Shown: piece by piece, positions 43,636 through 56,249 of the stretch
Layout of the letters: every line of letters begins with the position of its first letter
How positions within the stretch are numbered: the stretch's first letter is position 1
Origin: Tubulanus polymorphus
Lineage: Eukaryota; Nemertea; Palaeonemertea; Tubulaniformes; Tubulanidae
DNA: 64,000 nt
Direction of reading: 5' to 3'
Assembly (NCBI RefSeq): GCF_964204645.1
Contig: NC_134035.1
Coordinates: forward strand, 8,370,501 to 8,434,500
Translations under genes and position numbers: made by a program
Notes under the pieces: model-generated
What the model saw: the letters and a program-made list of their open reading frames with translations, nothing else
The model's database searches: none
Told to the model about the DNA's origin: nothing

Positions 43636-45423
43636 CAGTCTTCGCCCTAATCCGAATGTCTCTCTTTCCGGTAAAAGTGGCCGCCGCACAGCTAACAGCT
43701 GTGGATCGTCAAGGTCTCTTACTCAGAATGGTACAAGTGTATCGGATGTCAACCATTGTCGATCTAGAGTCTCAAATATCGAACTGTGATTTCTCTGTAG
43801 CATTTCTGTATCTTAAATCTGTGAAGTATTAGACCGCTTTGTTGACGACAGCCGCAATGGGAATGACAATATTGACGACTGTTAAATAAGAAATGAGTCA
43901 AAAGCGTTCAGTCGGTCCGGTAACCATTGCAAAGAAACTCGTCGGCTCATTCTGAAATATAGACAGCCGTACGCGCGTGTCATAAGCGGTTTTGCAAACA
44001 TTGATTCCTTAGAACGTTTAAGGTATATATAAGGGAAAGAAAGATGTATGAATATCAAAAAGGCTAGAGATATCGTAAAATAGTTGTTCGACTCTTTTCG
44101 ATATTCCCGTGCTTCCCTGTGCGTTCCTGGGCTTAACCTCTAAACTATTCTAATTGAACCTTATCCTTTTTATCGACATTTTTAGTCATAAAATCGTATA
44201 TCGGAATATTCTTTCTACTTATAGACTATTAACTCTCTTTTTGGATTGACATTGAAGCCCCTTCCCGAGCTGATATAACATTTCTCGACGGATATTATAT
44301 TTTATGCTATGCGTCGTGCTTGAAGTATCTTACGATTAATTGAATGCTCTTGAGTTTTGCTTTTTCGATGATATCCGTCACTACATTTCGAGTTTTGTGG
44401 TGTATATTATTTTTCGAGTTTACGGCTAACATTTGTCTAAGTATGCGGTTAATGTAAACACGTGCTCGTAAATGGCTCTCATGTCTTCGGCTGGAATGAC
44501 GGGTATACCGTTACTCCGTCCGCGCACTGTGCGATGGCTAAAATACTGATCGCTTAAAGACCGCTTTTTTATTGACGATAGCAAAATCGCTGAAAAGGCT
44601 ATCGATTCGAAAATGTATAGCGCTGGCTTACTGTTTTTAAGTAGGCTTATATGTTATACATAGACGTCTGAGCTTAGAAACTGGCAAGAATCCGCCGATG
44701 GTCGGTTATGGATATGAATTGATAGAATCTAGAAACGAGTTGGTTATTCCGTAAACGAGACGGGCATGATCGCCAACCATAGAACTCGATACTCGTCGTT
44801 CAAGGTTCCACGAATTTCAGATGATTGTCTTGTAACCTTAGCCGAATTTCGAATCACGATTCAGTAAGATAGCCGGGCTGGTTGTGCCCAATTCTATGCG
44901 TAAGAACCAGTATTTCAAACCTTTGGCGGACAGGCAACCAATGGCGACTGTACAGGATTGGGAGTAACGTGGGCGTGTTTCTTTGAGCAGGCCTTAATCT
45001 TCCCGTATAGTATTGTAGTAGTTACAACCGTTTTAATTAGAGTTGATGGTAGATTCAGTAGTCTAATCGAGATGTGAGATGAACCTTCCCCCTGAACTAT
45101 TTCGCCCAAAAAACCTGCGAATTCTGCCTACTTGGTGCAAAGGAAATGTAATAGATTTACACTTTTTTGGATAAATCTATCATGATCAAAGTTTACTCCT
45201 ACGCCTCAAGACAACTGTAGTTTTAATGTTAATATAGAGATATTATCATGAATTTAGGTTTTAAATGAACAATTTCAGTTCTCCCCACCGTTCAACGCTA
45301 GTCGATTTTTGGACCTCCACTGAATTGATGTCAAGTGAAACCTGTTGAATTATATTAGGCCTTTAATCGGGCACAAGTCCTAGTCAAAGGACACTTCCCC
45401 GAGGTTCTTGACGTAAAGGTGGG

Positions 45424-45645
45424 TCACGTTGCATGAAGATTCCAAGCACGAACCGGCTGAATTATACCCGAAAGGTATGGTTCAAACCATTGGAGCGCCA
45501 TCCCAGTGACCTCAATGCGTTTTGAGAGCCTCTCCGAAAATACCTTGGTAGACAATGAGAGGTCCAACGAAACCAATTCACCTTCCTTGCGCTGATCAAG
45601 GGCATTATAATGGACTCTCAACAATGCCGTCTCAGTACTTAATAA
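45424..45645 (-). pseudogene. Decayed LINE reverse-transcriptase fragment
   Basis: On the minus strand TETALLRVHYNALDQRKEG leads to VSLDLS and then LSKRIEVTGMALQWFEPYLS. This is the classic RT palm region of CR1/L2/Jockey-like LINEs. The expected SAAFDTVDH-type catalytic stretch has decayed to SLSTK, so it is inactive. Confidence 0.75.
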
Positions 45646-48061
45646 CTACGGCTCTATTATGGAGACTTTCAGGACATATTTGAATTTCTAATCATCTATT
45701 AGCTAGTTACGTAGGCAAATTTGCAGACCAAGGATTTAAAGCCTTGCACACGATCTAATTCTATATCTCCACTTTTTCCATAAATGTAAATATTTTGAAA
45801 TTTGGTAACTTGCATTGATGTTAATTTTTTCTATTTCGTTGTTATCCTATGTACAAAGACATTTTATATACACCATTTTTTCTTTTGTAAATTTTATTTC
45901 TGTTTATAAAAAATCGTGCAAGATTTCATGATAAATGAATATTGAGTTGAATATATTATTGGGCTTTCATGAATTATATCAACAAGCTTTCAGGGAACAT
46001 ATTAGTAGGTTTCAGTTATCAGCGGTTAAACTATACCAACAAGAAGCTGGAGTTCAAGGCCAGTGTTGCAGTTAGCAGACAACCTGCGTTGATGCGTACG
46101 TCATACATAAACATAAATAGAAGTAATATAAATAAACAAGTCTGGAGGTGACGTATGTGTCTACGTAGGAAAACCTATGGTGCGGCCATAAGCTCCGATG
46201 AGTGCAAAAAGATATTTTTAAGATTATTGTGACGTGTGCCGATACATCAACACCCCATACATGGATTGGAGGAATGTTGTGACGTATGAATGGGTCACAA
46301 TCCATGAATTCCAAGCAATGTGTGGAAGAGGGCCTGCACACGTTACTAGTTAAAGAGATAATAAACGAAAAAAGATAATTTAAGAAATTGTTAGGTTATA
46401 TATTGGACATAGTAGAAGTCAAGACCCAGGACTGAAGTTCCGGCCTAAAGAAAGTATCCCTCACAACATCGTCGATAGATATTCAGAACCACAACACTAG
46501 TTGGAGAACCCAACCCAGATCCACAACAGTTCTATTGACAGACTGAAACTTAGTATATACTAAGCCATTCGTTGACATGTATTGTGATCATGGAACCTTC
46601 GCTAAAAAAGGGAGTACGCCGACCGATGATTGGCCAAATTACTGTCTAAACCAGTGACGATATAGCTTGTTGGTCGCATCCTACCATTTTGATGGCAGTT
46701 GGTCGAATGATATCGTTTTGGTTGACGAACAAAGTTGTATTCGTTGCGGTTGGTAAATGAATACGAATGTACGGTATGTTCCGATCGCAGAAGGTTATCC
46801 GGCTATGAACTTGAATCCTTAAAAAGTCCTTGTTTCAATTCCTATGACGGCCTCTTAACGAAACGATTGACCTCGCGGCATAGAAATACTGAAACGTGAC
46901 GGATTATTAGCGCCACGGTCCTTTTCTGACACCTTATCTTTTTTCCGATTACCTCCAGATTAATCACAGTCGCGGAAAAACCTCATTGCAACGAGCATCT
47001 GTATTTGAACGCGTTTATCGTATCCCGCGGCGGCGAGTTATAAAATTCTATGGGGCGAAAAGTTCAGGCGATTTTGTTGATTTGGAATGAATGATAAATA
47101 ATGCGGGATACATCTTTGTTTATCTCATTTTTAACAACAAATGTTTTATAAATGGATATACTGAATTTCTAACGATATATTTGACAAGCATCAGGTGGTT
47201 TGGTGTTGTCTCCCCGAGCGCTGCGACTTCCTGACACTAATACTGATGGATGTAGCCACAATTCGGCGGTTAGTTTGGCTCGCGTGTATATAGTCGAAAT
47301 TCGCAATTAGGCTCTATTATCACATCGCATGACTAATTGATCCTATACGAGTCGAATCTCTACGGATTTGGAACGCTTCGCAAGACGCGTCGTACTAGAA
47401 TCCGCTTCTTTATACAGCCATGCCGCTATGAACGTCGTCTTGACGGATGTATCTAGAAGTGCCGTTTCGCGAAGGCGGTTGTTGATGTTATAATTCGCCC
47501 ATCTTGGGATTAATTGGGATGACATTTCTGTATCCGTTGATGCGACATCCGCTGTATCGATGACAAATTAGTAGCCGCTGTACTTGTACTTACAAGGCAC
47601 TGGATCGAGTTGTCGAAACAATGTCATGTTCATAGAGTTCGTCATATTCATATTCGGTAGGTGACATTGATAAACTGAGACGGGGCTTTTTTGTAGGTTA
47701 TCGCCTCGCTTTTGCTTTTCTGTTTTATAAATTCGAGTCTCATCTGCTTCGTCATTCGAGCCGACTCAGAACCAGTATTGAACGTGGTACCGGCACTAAC
47801 TATAGATGTACGGAAAGCGAGGATTCCACCTGATTCGCTATATAGCGGTTACTGGCTTCGATATCGCTTCGATGTCTTTTACAGTTTTGTTAAAATCGAA
47901 TCGACTTTTTTCAATTAGCAAATCCAATTCGGTGAAACCTACGCCATGAACTGAGGGGGAAAAGTGAATCATACCCATTTGATAATCGTTTGATAATTTT
48001 CGGTTTTTGGAGTCCAGTTCCAGTTCAAATTTCATTGAAAATTAACAAATTTTCACTGCAA

Positions 48062-48650
48062 ATAAGATAAGATAAGATATTTATTTCACTCCAACCATAA
48101 GAATGGTACGTGGAGGCAAGATTGAATACAAAATATGAAATACAAAAATTTACAAAACATGAACCGAATTATATACATATATACATACAGACAAAACAAA
48201 ATATGAATTAACAAAATTTTAAAATCTAATTTTCAGTAAAACTATTTACAGACAAGGCAAGTACAGATATTGAATTATATACAGCGAGATATGTCACGCG
48301 TATATACACAATTCACTGGAGGGATTTGTATAAACTTAAACCTAACTGGATAAATTTAGCTATTTGTGGGGTAGGATTCTTTAATATTTCTAAGTTTCTG
48401 GACATACTTAAATGGATGGAATTATCACGCAGATCACTTAGCAAAGTGCAGTCATAAATGAAGTGAAGCTCAAATATCTCAATGTATCGTTGCGCCATCT
48501 GGTACCCATATTGTAATCTTGAATCATCCACGTTTGGTGTTTTACGCACAATTTTTTCGTGGATTTATCGCGTTGATGGACAGTGCAAGTGAGGTGGATG
48601 TTTGATAAGTGATATTTGATTAATTTGCTATCTATGAGGTTCAAAAGAAC
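48062..48650 (-). mobile_element. LINE 3' end with CTTAT tail
   Basis: The minus strand encodes the C-terminal region of a LINE ORF2 (ELHFIYDCTLLSDLRDN, then LEILKNPTPQIAKFIQLGL) and ends in an AATAAATATCTTATCTTATC tail. The repeat words TTTCACTCCAACCAT and GGTACGTGGAGG are shared with the LINE ends at 56-58 kb. Confidence 0.75.
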
Positions 48651-49246
48651 GACCTATAATGCCTCGCTGACCGCCATCACCTGTTGGCAAAATCCATAAA
48701 AAGACTTCGGTTTGAAGACCGTTTACGTTGAAAGATTAATGCATGAATTGGACGTATTGCCGCAGCAGTTTATCTAAATATTACTATCTAATATTATAAT
48801 ATTGCTAAATATTATCATCTAATTATTATGAATTCGTATTTACAGAATATACGCAATAGAGTTATCTTCAGAAGCAATGCGTTATTACAACGATTGATTT
48901 TAACTCACGCGAGTTTAATATTATAACTCTCAACTGGTAGAATTGGCTCTTGACCGATAGTTCCGCACACGTGGCAGTGAACGCGTTGAATCGCGTTTAC
49001 AGACAGCTGAGTTACGGGATAACCCACACAGCTTGGAATAGAAACCTGTATTTTGGTGTAAGGAAATACGTCGGAGTCTAAATCGGTCCATTTTCGAAGA
49101 TTTAAAACCATTCGAAGTTCAGCTTTTCGTATATATTTTTTTTTTCGAGTCAACCGTTATATACATGAATTCCTTTAATATACTTTTCTCGTTTCAGCCA
49201 CTAATCACTGACGCGTGGAGCTTACTGCGGATAGTGAGGACACACG

Positions 49247-50283
49247 ATGAGATTGCACCTCGCCCGGTTTCTTTACCGATTCGTCCTGACCTGCGTCCTC
49301 GTAATCATACCCATCAATTTGTACCTGGGCTTTCTCCAAAAGCAGCAGGGCCTCGCGCAGCGCGAACCGCCATGGGGCCGAGATTTCAACAGGGAACGTT
49401 ACGCGAAATCGGCGGTTCGAAAATACTCGTTCGCTCGCGGAAATGAGCGCGGTGACGCGGCGAACGTCGCAGCGCCACCTATACCGGGAACGAAATCAAA
49501 ATTCGGTTCTATCGAACTGCTGAAACACGAGAAAATATCGAACAGTCTCGACATCGGGCCGATCTGGCCCGAGTTGGATATATACAGCGACAGGATCGTT
49601 ACGCAAATGCGACACATGCCGAATCGGACGCAGTACGAGAAAAGAAAGCCCGACGACGCGCAGAAGTTGAAGACAATATTGGCGTGGTCCGGACTGAGGA
49701 GTATGGAAACCGGCCGTCGACGATTTCTAACCGATAATTGTCCCGTAAATCAATGCGTTTTGACCAGCGATCGGTCAAAAGCTGGCACTGCTGACGTGAT
49801 TCTATTCAACAACTACATATCAAAGCCGCCCGGGCCTCGACCGGCCGATCAAATATGGGCTTTGTACCTATTAGAATCGCCGTACCACACACCCAGCCTA
49901 TCGGCCCAGCGTTCCAACGTCAACTGGACGTGCACCTATCGTCGTGAATCGACCATCGTGACGCCCTACGAAAAATTCGTCCTGTTCAACGACTCGGTCA
50001 ATTCGAGACCGCTGCTCAAAAACTATGCGGCCGAAAAAACGAAACAGGTCGCCTGGTTCGTGTCGAACTGCGGTGCTCGCAACGGCCGAAGCAACTACGC
50101 GAAAGAACTGGCAAAACACATCGGCGTCGACGTGTACGGAGGGTGCGGGCCGAAGAAATGCCCGCGACACCAGGCGCACAAGTGTTTCGACCTTCTCAAT
50201 AAACAGTACAAGTTTTATCTTGCCTTCGAGAACTCAAACTGCAGGGATTACATTACTGAAAAATTTTTCGTGAACGGTCTTTC
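49247..50283 (+). CDS. Alpha-1,3-fucosyltransferase (GT10), first coding exon (partial gene)
   Basis: An acceptor (TTTCTCGTTTCAG) at 49197 precedes 49 bases of 5' UTR and the ATG. The protein is type II: a short cytoplasmic tail, a signal-anchor at about residues 9-30 (LYRFVLTCVLVIIPINLYLG), a stem, then the GT10 catalytic domain. Motifs include ILAWSG (144-149), AWFVSNCGARNGRSNYAKEL (269-288) and YKFYLAFENSNCRDYITEKF (321-340), the GDP-fucose-binding signature. Possible N-glycosylation sites are NRT (126), NWT (226) and NDS (248). It acts in the Golgi, adding fucose in alpha-1,3 linkage to N-acetylglucosamine of glycans. The exon ends in phase 2 at CTTTC/GTAAGT, just where the domain continues, so about 70-100 C-terminal residues are in later exons that I could not find in the next 13.7 kb. 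Confidence 0.85.
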
Positions 50284-50313
50284 GTAAGTATTGCATTTCT
50301 TCACATGTTACCA

Positions 50314-50407
50314 CAGTAAACCTCACCGACTCGGACAATGGGACCGGCAAAATCTGGCCAAGCCCGTTAGGAAAAACAACTTTGTCGAGTTGGGCGAGGT
50401 TTAATGG
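50314..50407. mobile_element. Short pogo/Tigger-like MITE
   Basis: The left end is CAGTAAACCTCACCGACTCG and the right end GAGTTGGGCGAGGTTTAATG, inverted repeats of one family with 30928-31071. It lies 30 bases after the donor of the fucosyltransferase exon. Confidence 0.65.
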
Positions 50408-50419
50408 GATCTATAACTC

Positions 50420-50600
50420 TACTCCATGTATCAGCCATCTCTCCCTGGGTGAAGTAAAATCCGGCCGACCACTTGGCGCCCTGGAGTCATGTATCAGGCC
50501 AGATACGCATTGACTCCTGGGGTGGGGGGTGGGGGGCAAATGGGACGGTATTGTACGGGGTTCGAACTTCAACGCTCTAACCACGATTGGATATACTACA
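50420..50600 (-). mobile_element. Degenerate tRNA-derived SINE (minus strand)
   Basis: On the minus strand box A-like GTGGTTAGAGCGTTG and box B-like GTTCGAACCCC are followed by a G/C-rich run and then CACCCAGGGAGAGATGGCTG and ATACATG. The last part matches the middle of the SINE at 14420. Confidence 0.6.
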
Positions 50601-52427
50601 CATTCGTACAAATTGTATAGGAAATCATACTATATTCATACGTAGTGATCCAATCACGTTCCGATCTCTTATTATTTTCATATATTTAATCTACAAAGGC
50701 ACCGTTATCCGATATATCATACGGAACGACGTCTCACTTCGCTGAAAGACCGCGCAGTTGGTTCTAGCGATTCGCGTTTCCTGGTTACGGTCCCGTCTAA
50801 GCCCGTGTTGCAGGGGCAACGCCGCGGCGTTGTTTCCGTCAGGCCAGTTAGCTTTATCGACCTGCCAGACGAACTCAATACGAGGTGTAATGATTGTACC
50901 GAGGATTGGACGTATAGGACGTTCATTAACGCGTCCTCGGGGAAATTTTGTAATTGCGGTTGCCGGCGAGAGAGTATAGCCGGCACCGTTCGCCGAGTAA
51001 TAATACTCAATCGATTTAAACACCTCGAGTTTAATTTACTCGTAGTATCGAGTGTTACCATGGACTCAAAAACGTTTTACAGTCCGTGTTTATACATAAT
51101 TACGGCGCGTGTCTTTACCGGGTTGCGCTCTCAGCGGCGTCTGGAGAGCGTATATTGCGGGCGTTGAAATATTGAAGTGGTCTGCGAAGTGTCTGTCGCG
51201 CGAAACGAAAGCTCCATCGAGGAGTATTTGTCGAGTGATGCTCAGACACCAAATGCGATCATTTAATAATTACGCGAAGTGGAAAACAGCGATCTTGGTT
51301 TACCGTCTAAATGCTCGACTACAATTAATATTTGATTTTCGTCATGGAATTAGAAATCTATTGGCCGCCTTTGGTCCATTGGTTTATGAAACTACGCGTT
51401 AGTTTCCCGCGCCATCATAATCGATCGGGCTAATTAGAATCAAAATGGCCGGCATGTGGCCATTTATTTACGCTAGCTACAATCGGCCCTTGCGTTGGAG
51501 GTTTATACCTTAATGCATTAATTTGTCTCGAAGTTCGGTTATACCATTCCAAATCAATCAGAACATTTTTGAAACTGGTTTGAACTCTTTAGCGATCGTC
51601 ATTTGAACTCTTAAGCTATCATCTTAAGCTATCGTCATTACCATCATTTTAGCTGCTATGCTTATCATTGTGGGCATAGTTTATATACAGTCAACCTTCG
51701 ATGTACCGCCTATATTGAGATTTAGGATTTTGGCGGTCGATGGATTGACCGAGGGAGTTTCGATGCAAAAAGCGATCAGATGTTCCGTTGGTCGTGGTGG
51801 CGGTTTATCAGGAGCCGGTAATGTGACTGTAGTTACCAAGTGTGTATATGATCTGTCTTGACTTTCTCAAGTTCTTTAGATTGATGCTTTTCAGATTTTA
51901 AGCGGGCAGGAATTGTGCTTTCGACAGTTCTAACTCAAAAACGACGAGTTATTCGTAGGGTCTGAAGCGCTTCAGTATCGGTCTGCACGTCCAGTCTTCA
52001 TTTACCAAAATTCGTCGGAATTTCAAATTAGTCGGAAAATCGTATACACGCTATAGATTCCTTACTAATATATAATTCGTGGAAGAGACGGCGTTCTATT
52101 AGCCACCATACGGCCACGGGACTTGTTACACTTTCCTGATAAACACCGCCATACAATGCTATTATTCCTGTGCTAAATTGAATTAACCATACGCAACAAG
52201 GGACAAACCGAGCGCACCATCAAAACCGCATTGTCTGTAAATAAGATTTTAATTATTTATGATGCTTCGACAGCTCCATCCACCGAATCTAAATCATTCT
52301 CGGCTATCTTTGCCGAGTCGTGACGACGAATTTAATCCGGAAAGCCGATATCAATTAGAAGCTCGCCATGTAGTATGCAGATATAGATATAAACGATAGA
52401 CACGGCTAGAAATAGCTGGAAAATGCA

Positions 52428-52578
52428 CAGTCAACCCCCGATATACCGCCCTCCCATTAACCGCCACCTCCGCTTACCGCCAGGTTTTCTCAATGTACAT
52501 TTCTGTACAAATACATAGTAACCCCCTCGCCATACTCTCTATACCGCCAAAATTGTACGGTAAATCGGGGGTTTACTG
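52428..52578. mobile_element. Pogo/Tigger-like MITE
   Basis: Ends CAGTCAACCCCCGATATACC and GGTAAATCGGGGGTTTACTG are inverted repeats, with TA on the right flank. A solo left end (CAGTCAACCTTCGATGTACC) is at about 51690. Confidence 0.75.
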
Positions 52579-54669
52579 TAATCTAATAACACCAACCAGG
52601 CGGTTCCTGAAATTTGAACAGAGGGGCCAAACGCAGTGTTTTCCCAGATATAATGTTTCAATGAAAAATGCATTCATGAAAATATGTGCGTTGCTTATAG
52701 TAGTTTCTGGCAGACGCCGAAACGGCAATCGATAATGATATGAATTGTGGTTGGTTTCATCAATTTTAATATGATTGATATCACAGACAATTTTCGAACA
52801 CGGGTCAGAGGGGCCAAGATCCCCGAGAACCCCAATTACACTGTTTAAAATGAATGATAAAAACAGAAGGAAACTTATATCGAATTTGAGTGAGAGCCAG
52901 ATACGTACCGACACTAAAGGCGTTTAAGCAACTCGAATCAACACGGATCAAATCGTCCATTTATTTAACGATTTGCCTACAACGTCCATTTATTTAACCA
53001 AATCGCCAACGCGAGTACCCAACGCGACCAAATCGCTCATCGAAGCGCTTTGATTCGATTTGCTGCGACAGTGGAGCGTTCGGTGATAAGATCAAAAACA
53101 AAATGGCGGCTTTTTTGATCGCAGAAAATTCAGGTTCCGGTTGTGGAGAGTAGGGTCATTTATTTAAGGCGATTCGATTTGTACCACGTGACAGTAATCG
53201 ACGGAGCAAAGCGATTTTATACGAGTTGCTTGAATAAAAACGCCTCAAGTACCGTAACTTTTCGTTATTTCATATTTGGACCTAATAACGTCGGCTTATA
53301 AACGGGTTTGTCAAAGAGCGCTTTTAGTAGCACTCGAATACATTCGTCATTAAGCGATTATGATAGAAACAGCTGCGTTTATAAATTAATAATCGGCCCG
53401 ATTCTATAGATTTATAAGTTTTGCCAACGATTTATGATTTCTGAAGTGGATAAGAAGTGCATTTACACACGCGCACCTGTTTCTATTAAAGGATACATGA
53501 AACAAAACGTTGACGCGACGATTAACAAATACTTAGAGTATATACAGGCCAGTGCTGGGTGGGGGGGGGGGGGGGGGCTGGGCGGTTCGTTTATAGGATA
53601 AATGCCACTTTTTCACAGCAAAAAGGGGCGCTTTCCTACTGAAAAATGACAGATCTTAAACATCTTGGCCTATACCTGAAAAGACCGTTTTACAAAGGAG
53701 TACATTTTCCCAAATCTTTCATTTTCCCGCTTTGATATCAATTGCATAAACCTCTAAATAGGAGGTGTAACGAACAAACATTAAACGTGCTTAATAAAGT
53801 GAAAATCCACAATGAAATGAAATAAAGAAAAACTAGAAGAGCATCAAACGTTTCGATTTTCAAAATCTATTTTCAAAATGGCACATAGAATTGAGTCGAA
53901 ACGTAAGATTTCCTTTTTTCGGTTTTTTTTTTTCATTTCATTATGGGTTTTCACTAATCTAGTGCTATCAGACTTGTACTTCGAAACCGACGAAACGTGA
54001 TGAGCCATTTTGAAAATCGATTTTTAAAATGTCCACAGAATTCAGTCGAAACGTCGGATTCTCTTTCTAGTTTGTCTTTTTCATTTCATTTTGGGTTTTC
54101 GCTTCATCGATATCGTCAGACGGTCGCATGTCTTTGGAAACCGATCAAGCGCATTGTTTACGCGCGTCATATTGGACGCGATGGATGTAAAATTCAGGTT
54201 AGAAGTGCGACTTCTCACTGTGAGTCAACTGCTTGCGCTTGGCGTCCAACATTCCTCTATATAAAACCACCTTCTGCTTCGGCCGAATCCGGCGTTCGAG
54301 CGGCCGCAAATGAACTTTACGTTATATCATACATTTCCGATATCGTAATCCGTCGCGCCTTTTGATGTTTTCAACCCGCGGAAGATCCGAGCCTTATGCG
54401 CACGCGCGCACGTGTACGGCACCATCTCGCAAATCGCATTATCCGAACATTCACGGGTGGGCAAGTGCTGTCGATCCTCGAGGGGATTTAGCAATGAGAT
54501 TATTGATGATACGATGGATCGTCCTTTTCCCACGTACGTCTTAATCATCAAACCCCGCGGGGGACGTTTATATATTCTTATTTCTGTTGTATGTTTGACA
54601 TTTCCACAGCAAATTGGCCGCCATTGGCTGCCATTTCTATATACGAGAGAAACCCTATCGACACTTCCA

Positions 54670-54855
54670 TAAAAGATACCTCTCTCCCTCCCTCCCTCGC
54701 TCCCCTCCCCTCTCTCCCTCGTTCCCTCTCCCTCGCTCCCTCTCCCTCTGTCCCTCTCCCTCGCTCCCTCGCTCCCTCTACCTCGATCCTTCGCTCCCTT
54801 GCTCCCTCGCTCCCTTGCTCCCTCTCCCTCGCTCCCTCTCCCCTCCCTCTCCCTT
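54670..54855 (+). repeat. CCCTCGCT / CCCTCTCC low-complexity array
   Basis: Degenerate octamer repeats of pyrimidines with interspersed G. The Ser/Leu/Pro-rich frames of 91 and 111 codons that run through it are artefacts. Confidence 0.95.
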
Positions 54856-55389
54856 TCTTACTGTAAATACTCTGTACATTCTTTACTGGTGTCGGCGATA
54901 CGCGGTGGAAGTCTGGTATACTTTCATTGAATCAATTGATAATTTATAACTGAACTGATAACATACGACATCATACATTAAACGGTGAAACCTCTAAGAG
55001 TCCATTTGCTAAATGAAAGGCTTCTATCCAATTTACTACGTATTTTCGATGTTCCTCGGTGAAATCGTCGGCCGTTCTTGTTGAATCGATATTTCTATCC
55101 TTTTTCGGGTAAGTCGTAAATCGTGATATTGCGTACGTACTATTTGCTAAGTGTAGACTCGGCGTACTCGGAATTACGAACCCGCAATGAGCAAACAATA
55201 TTAGGATTATCGGGTTTTAGTCTGTGTTGGTGGCAGTTTCGTGGTTTACAGTTTTTTTTTTCTGGCCAGTATCCTGCATTGATAACAAAGATACATTGCA
55301 TCGCAAAATGAATTGCAACATTTCATTGTGTAGGTCAAAGTGGTCTATATAGCACTCGGACGGACAGGGACTGACATGAAGACACATTT

Positions 55390-55600
55390 GCATTTGTTTT
55401 GTTCTTATTGCTTGTTCAGTTTATCCTTAGTTCTGATAGCTTCTGTTAATATCCTACGAATTCATATACTCTGTTACTTTATTCCTGGTCATTCCACTTG
55501 ATGATGGCTGTAGTTAGTCGACTGCCGAAACGTGTTTTCGTTATGACAGATTGTATCATATAGAATTCGAATTTTGGCACTTCAATTTTCTTGTTGTTCG
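55390..55600 (+). repeat. Second copy of the 25700-25910 repeat
   Basis: It shares TTAGTTCTGATAG, GGTCATTCCACTTGATGATG and CTGCCGAAACG with the copy in intron 1 of the HEPN gene. TTGATGA is at 55498 and GAAA at 55527. Confidence 0.7.
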
Positions 55601-56249
55601 AGTAATACGTCATCGCCATCTTCTCGGCTTTGATAATTGAAATTCACGTGAATCACTCAGTGAAATGAGATATAAAAATCTGTATACGCGGCGTGTTTCT
55701 GACTACATGTTTTTACCGCTGAATATTCAACATGACAATCAGTAGCGAGCTCTAATCTACTCGACTCAAATAACTACCCGTGAATAAATAATGCCTGAAC
55801 GCGTCCATAATTTTCTGGTAGATAAACTGCCCGACAAAATGCAAATGGCTGGTTTTATATTAATTTGCAATGATGCGTATATATACGTGGATGTAGTATT
55901 AAATACTTTATAAGATATTTGAGATTTTGTATTAGGGAACACCCCACACTGATAAAACGAGAAAGATGAAGTCCGAAAAGTTTCATTTAAGCTAAACGGC
56001 TTGGAATCGACAATATATCTACTTATACATCTAGACTTTTCTAAAATGAATTTAAAGTTCGATTTTCTAATAGATCAAAGATCCTAAAGATATTTAGATT
56101 CAAGTAGTTTCCATGGAATTCGGTAAGATTATCCACCGGATGATGGTCTCTAGAAGGAGCGAGAGTCCGAAACGTCGTCGTGTCTTGATTTTTTATTTAA
56201 AAAATTTGTTTTGATCTTTGTAAATTTTGTAAGTAGGTTTTAAACATGG

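Larger units (their letters stand above)
42284..49197. other. Gene-poor region with LINE relics and palindromes
   Basis: The region holds a doubled AGTTCCAC palindrome (43420-43635), a LINE reverse-transcriptase relic (45424-45645) and a LINE 3' end (48062-48650), annotated separately. A frame at 42700-42934 after an acceptor-like TTTTCGTCAG has fair codon use (NRVIIRVLTRTRANGIVIIH within it) but no family. The minus-strand frame 47343-47525 has an ATG and coding-like codons but no motif. Confidence 0.4.
50284..56249. other. Presumed fucosyltransferase intron or intergenic region
   Basis: The region holds two MITEs (50314-50407 and 52428-52578), a SINE (50420-50600), a poly-G tract (53561-53577), two TTTCATTTCA/GTCGAAACGT inverted repeats (53800-54110), a CCCTCGCT array (54670-54855), and the repeat at 55390-55600. 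Overlapping frames of 110-120 codons on both strands at 50690-51167 show no family. No later fucosyltransferase exon was recognised. Confidence 0.45.

Noticed and set aside
50691-51167. Overlapping frames of 110-120 codons, thought of as the missing fucosyltransferase exon
   Set aside because: None shows the expected GT10 C-terminal motifs or a phase-2 acceptor.
54591-54949. Ser/Leu/Pro-rich frames of 91 and 111 codons
   Set aside because: They run through the CCCTCGCT low-complexity array, have no splice sites and show no motif.
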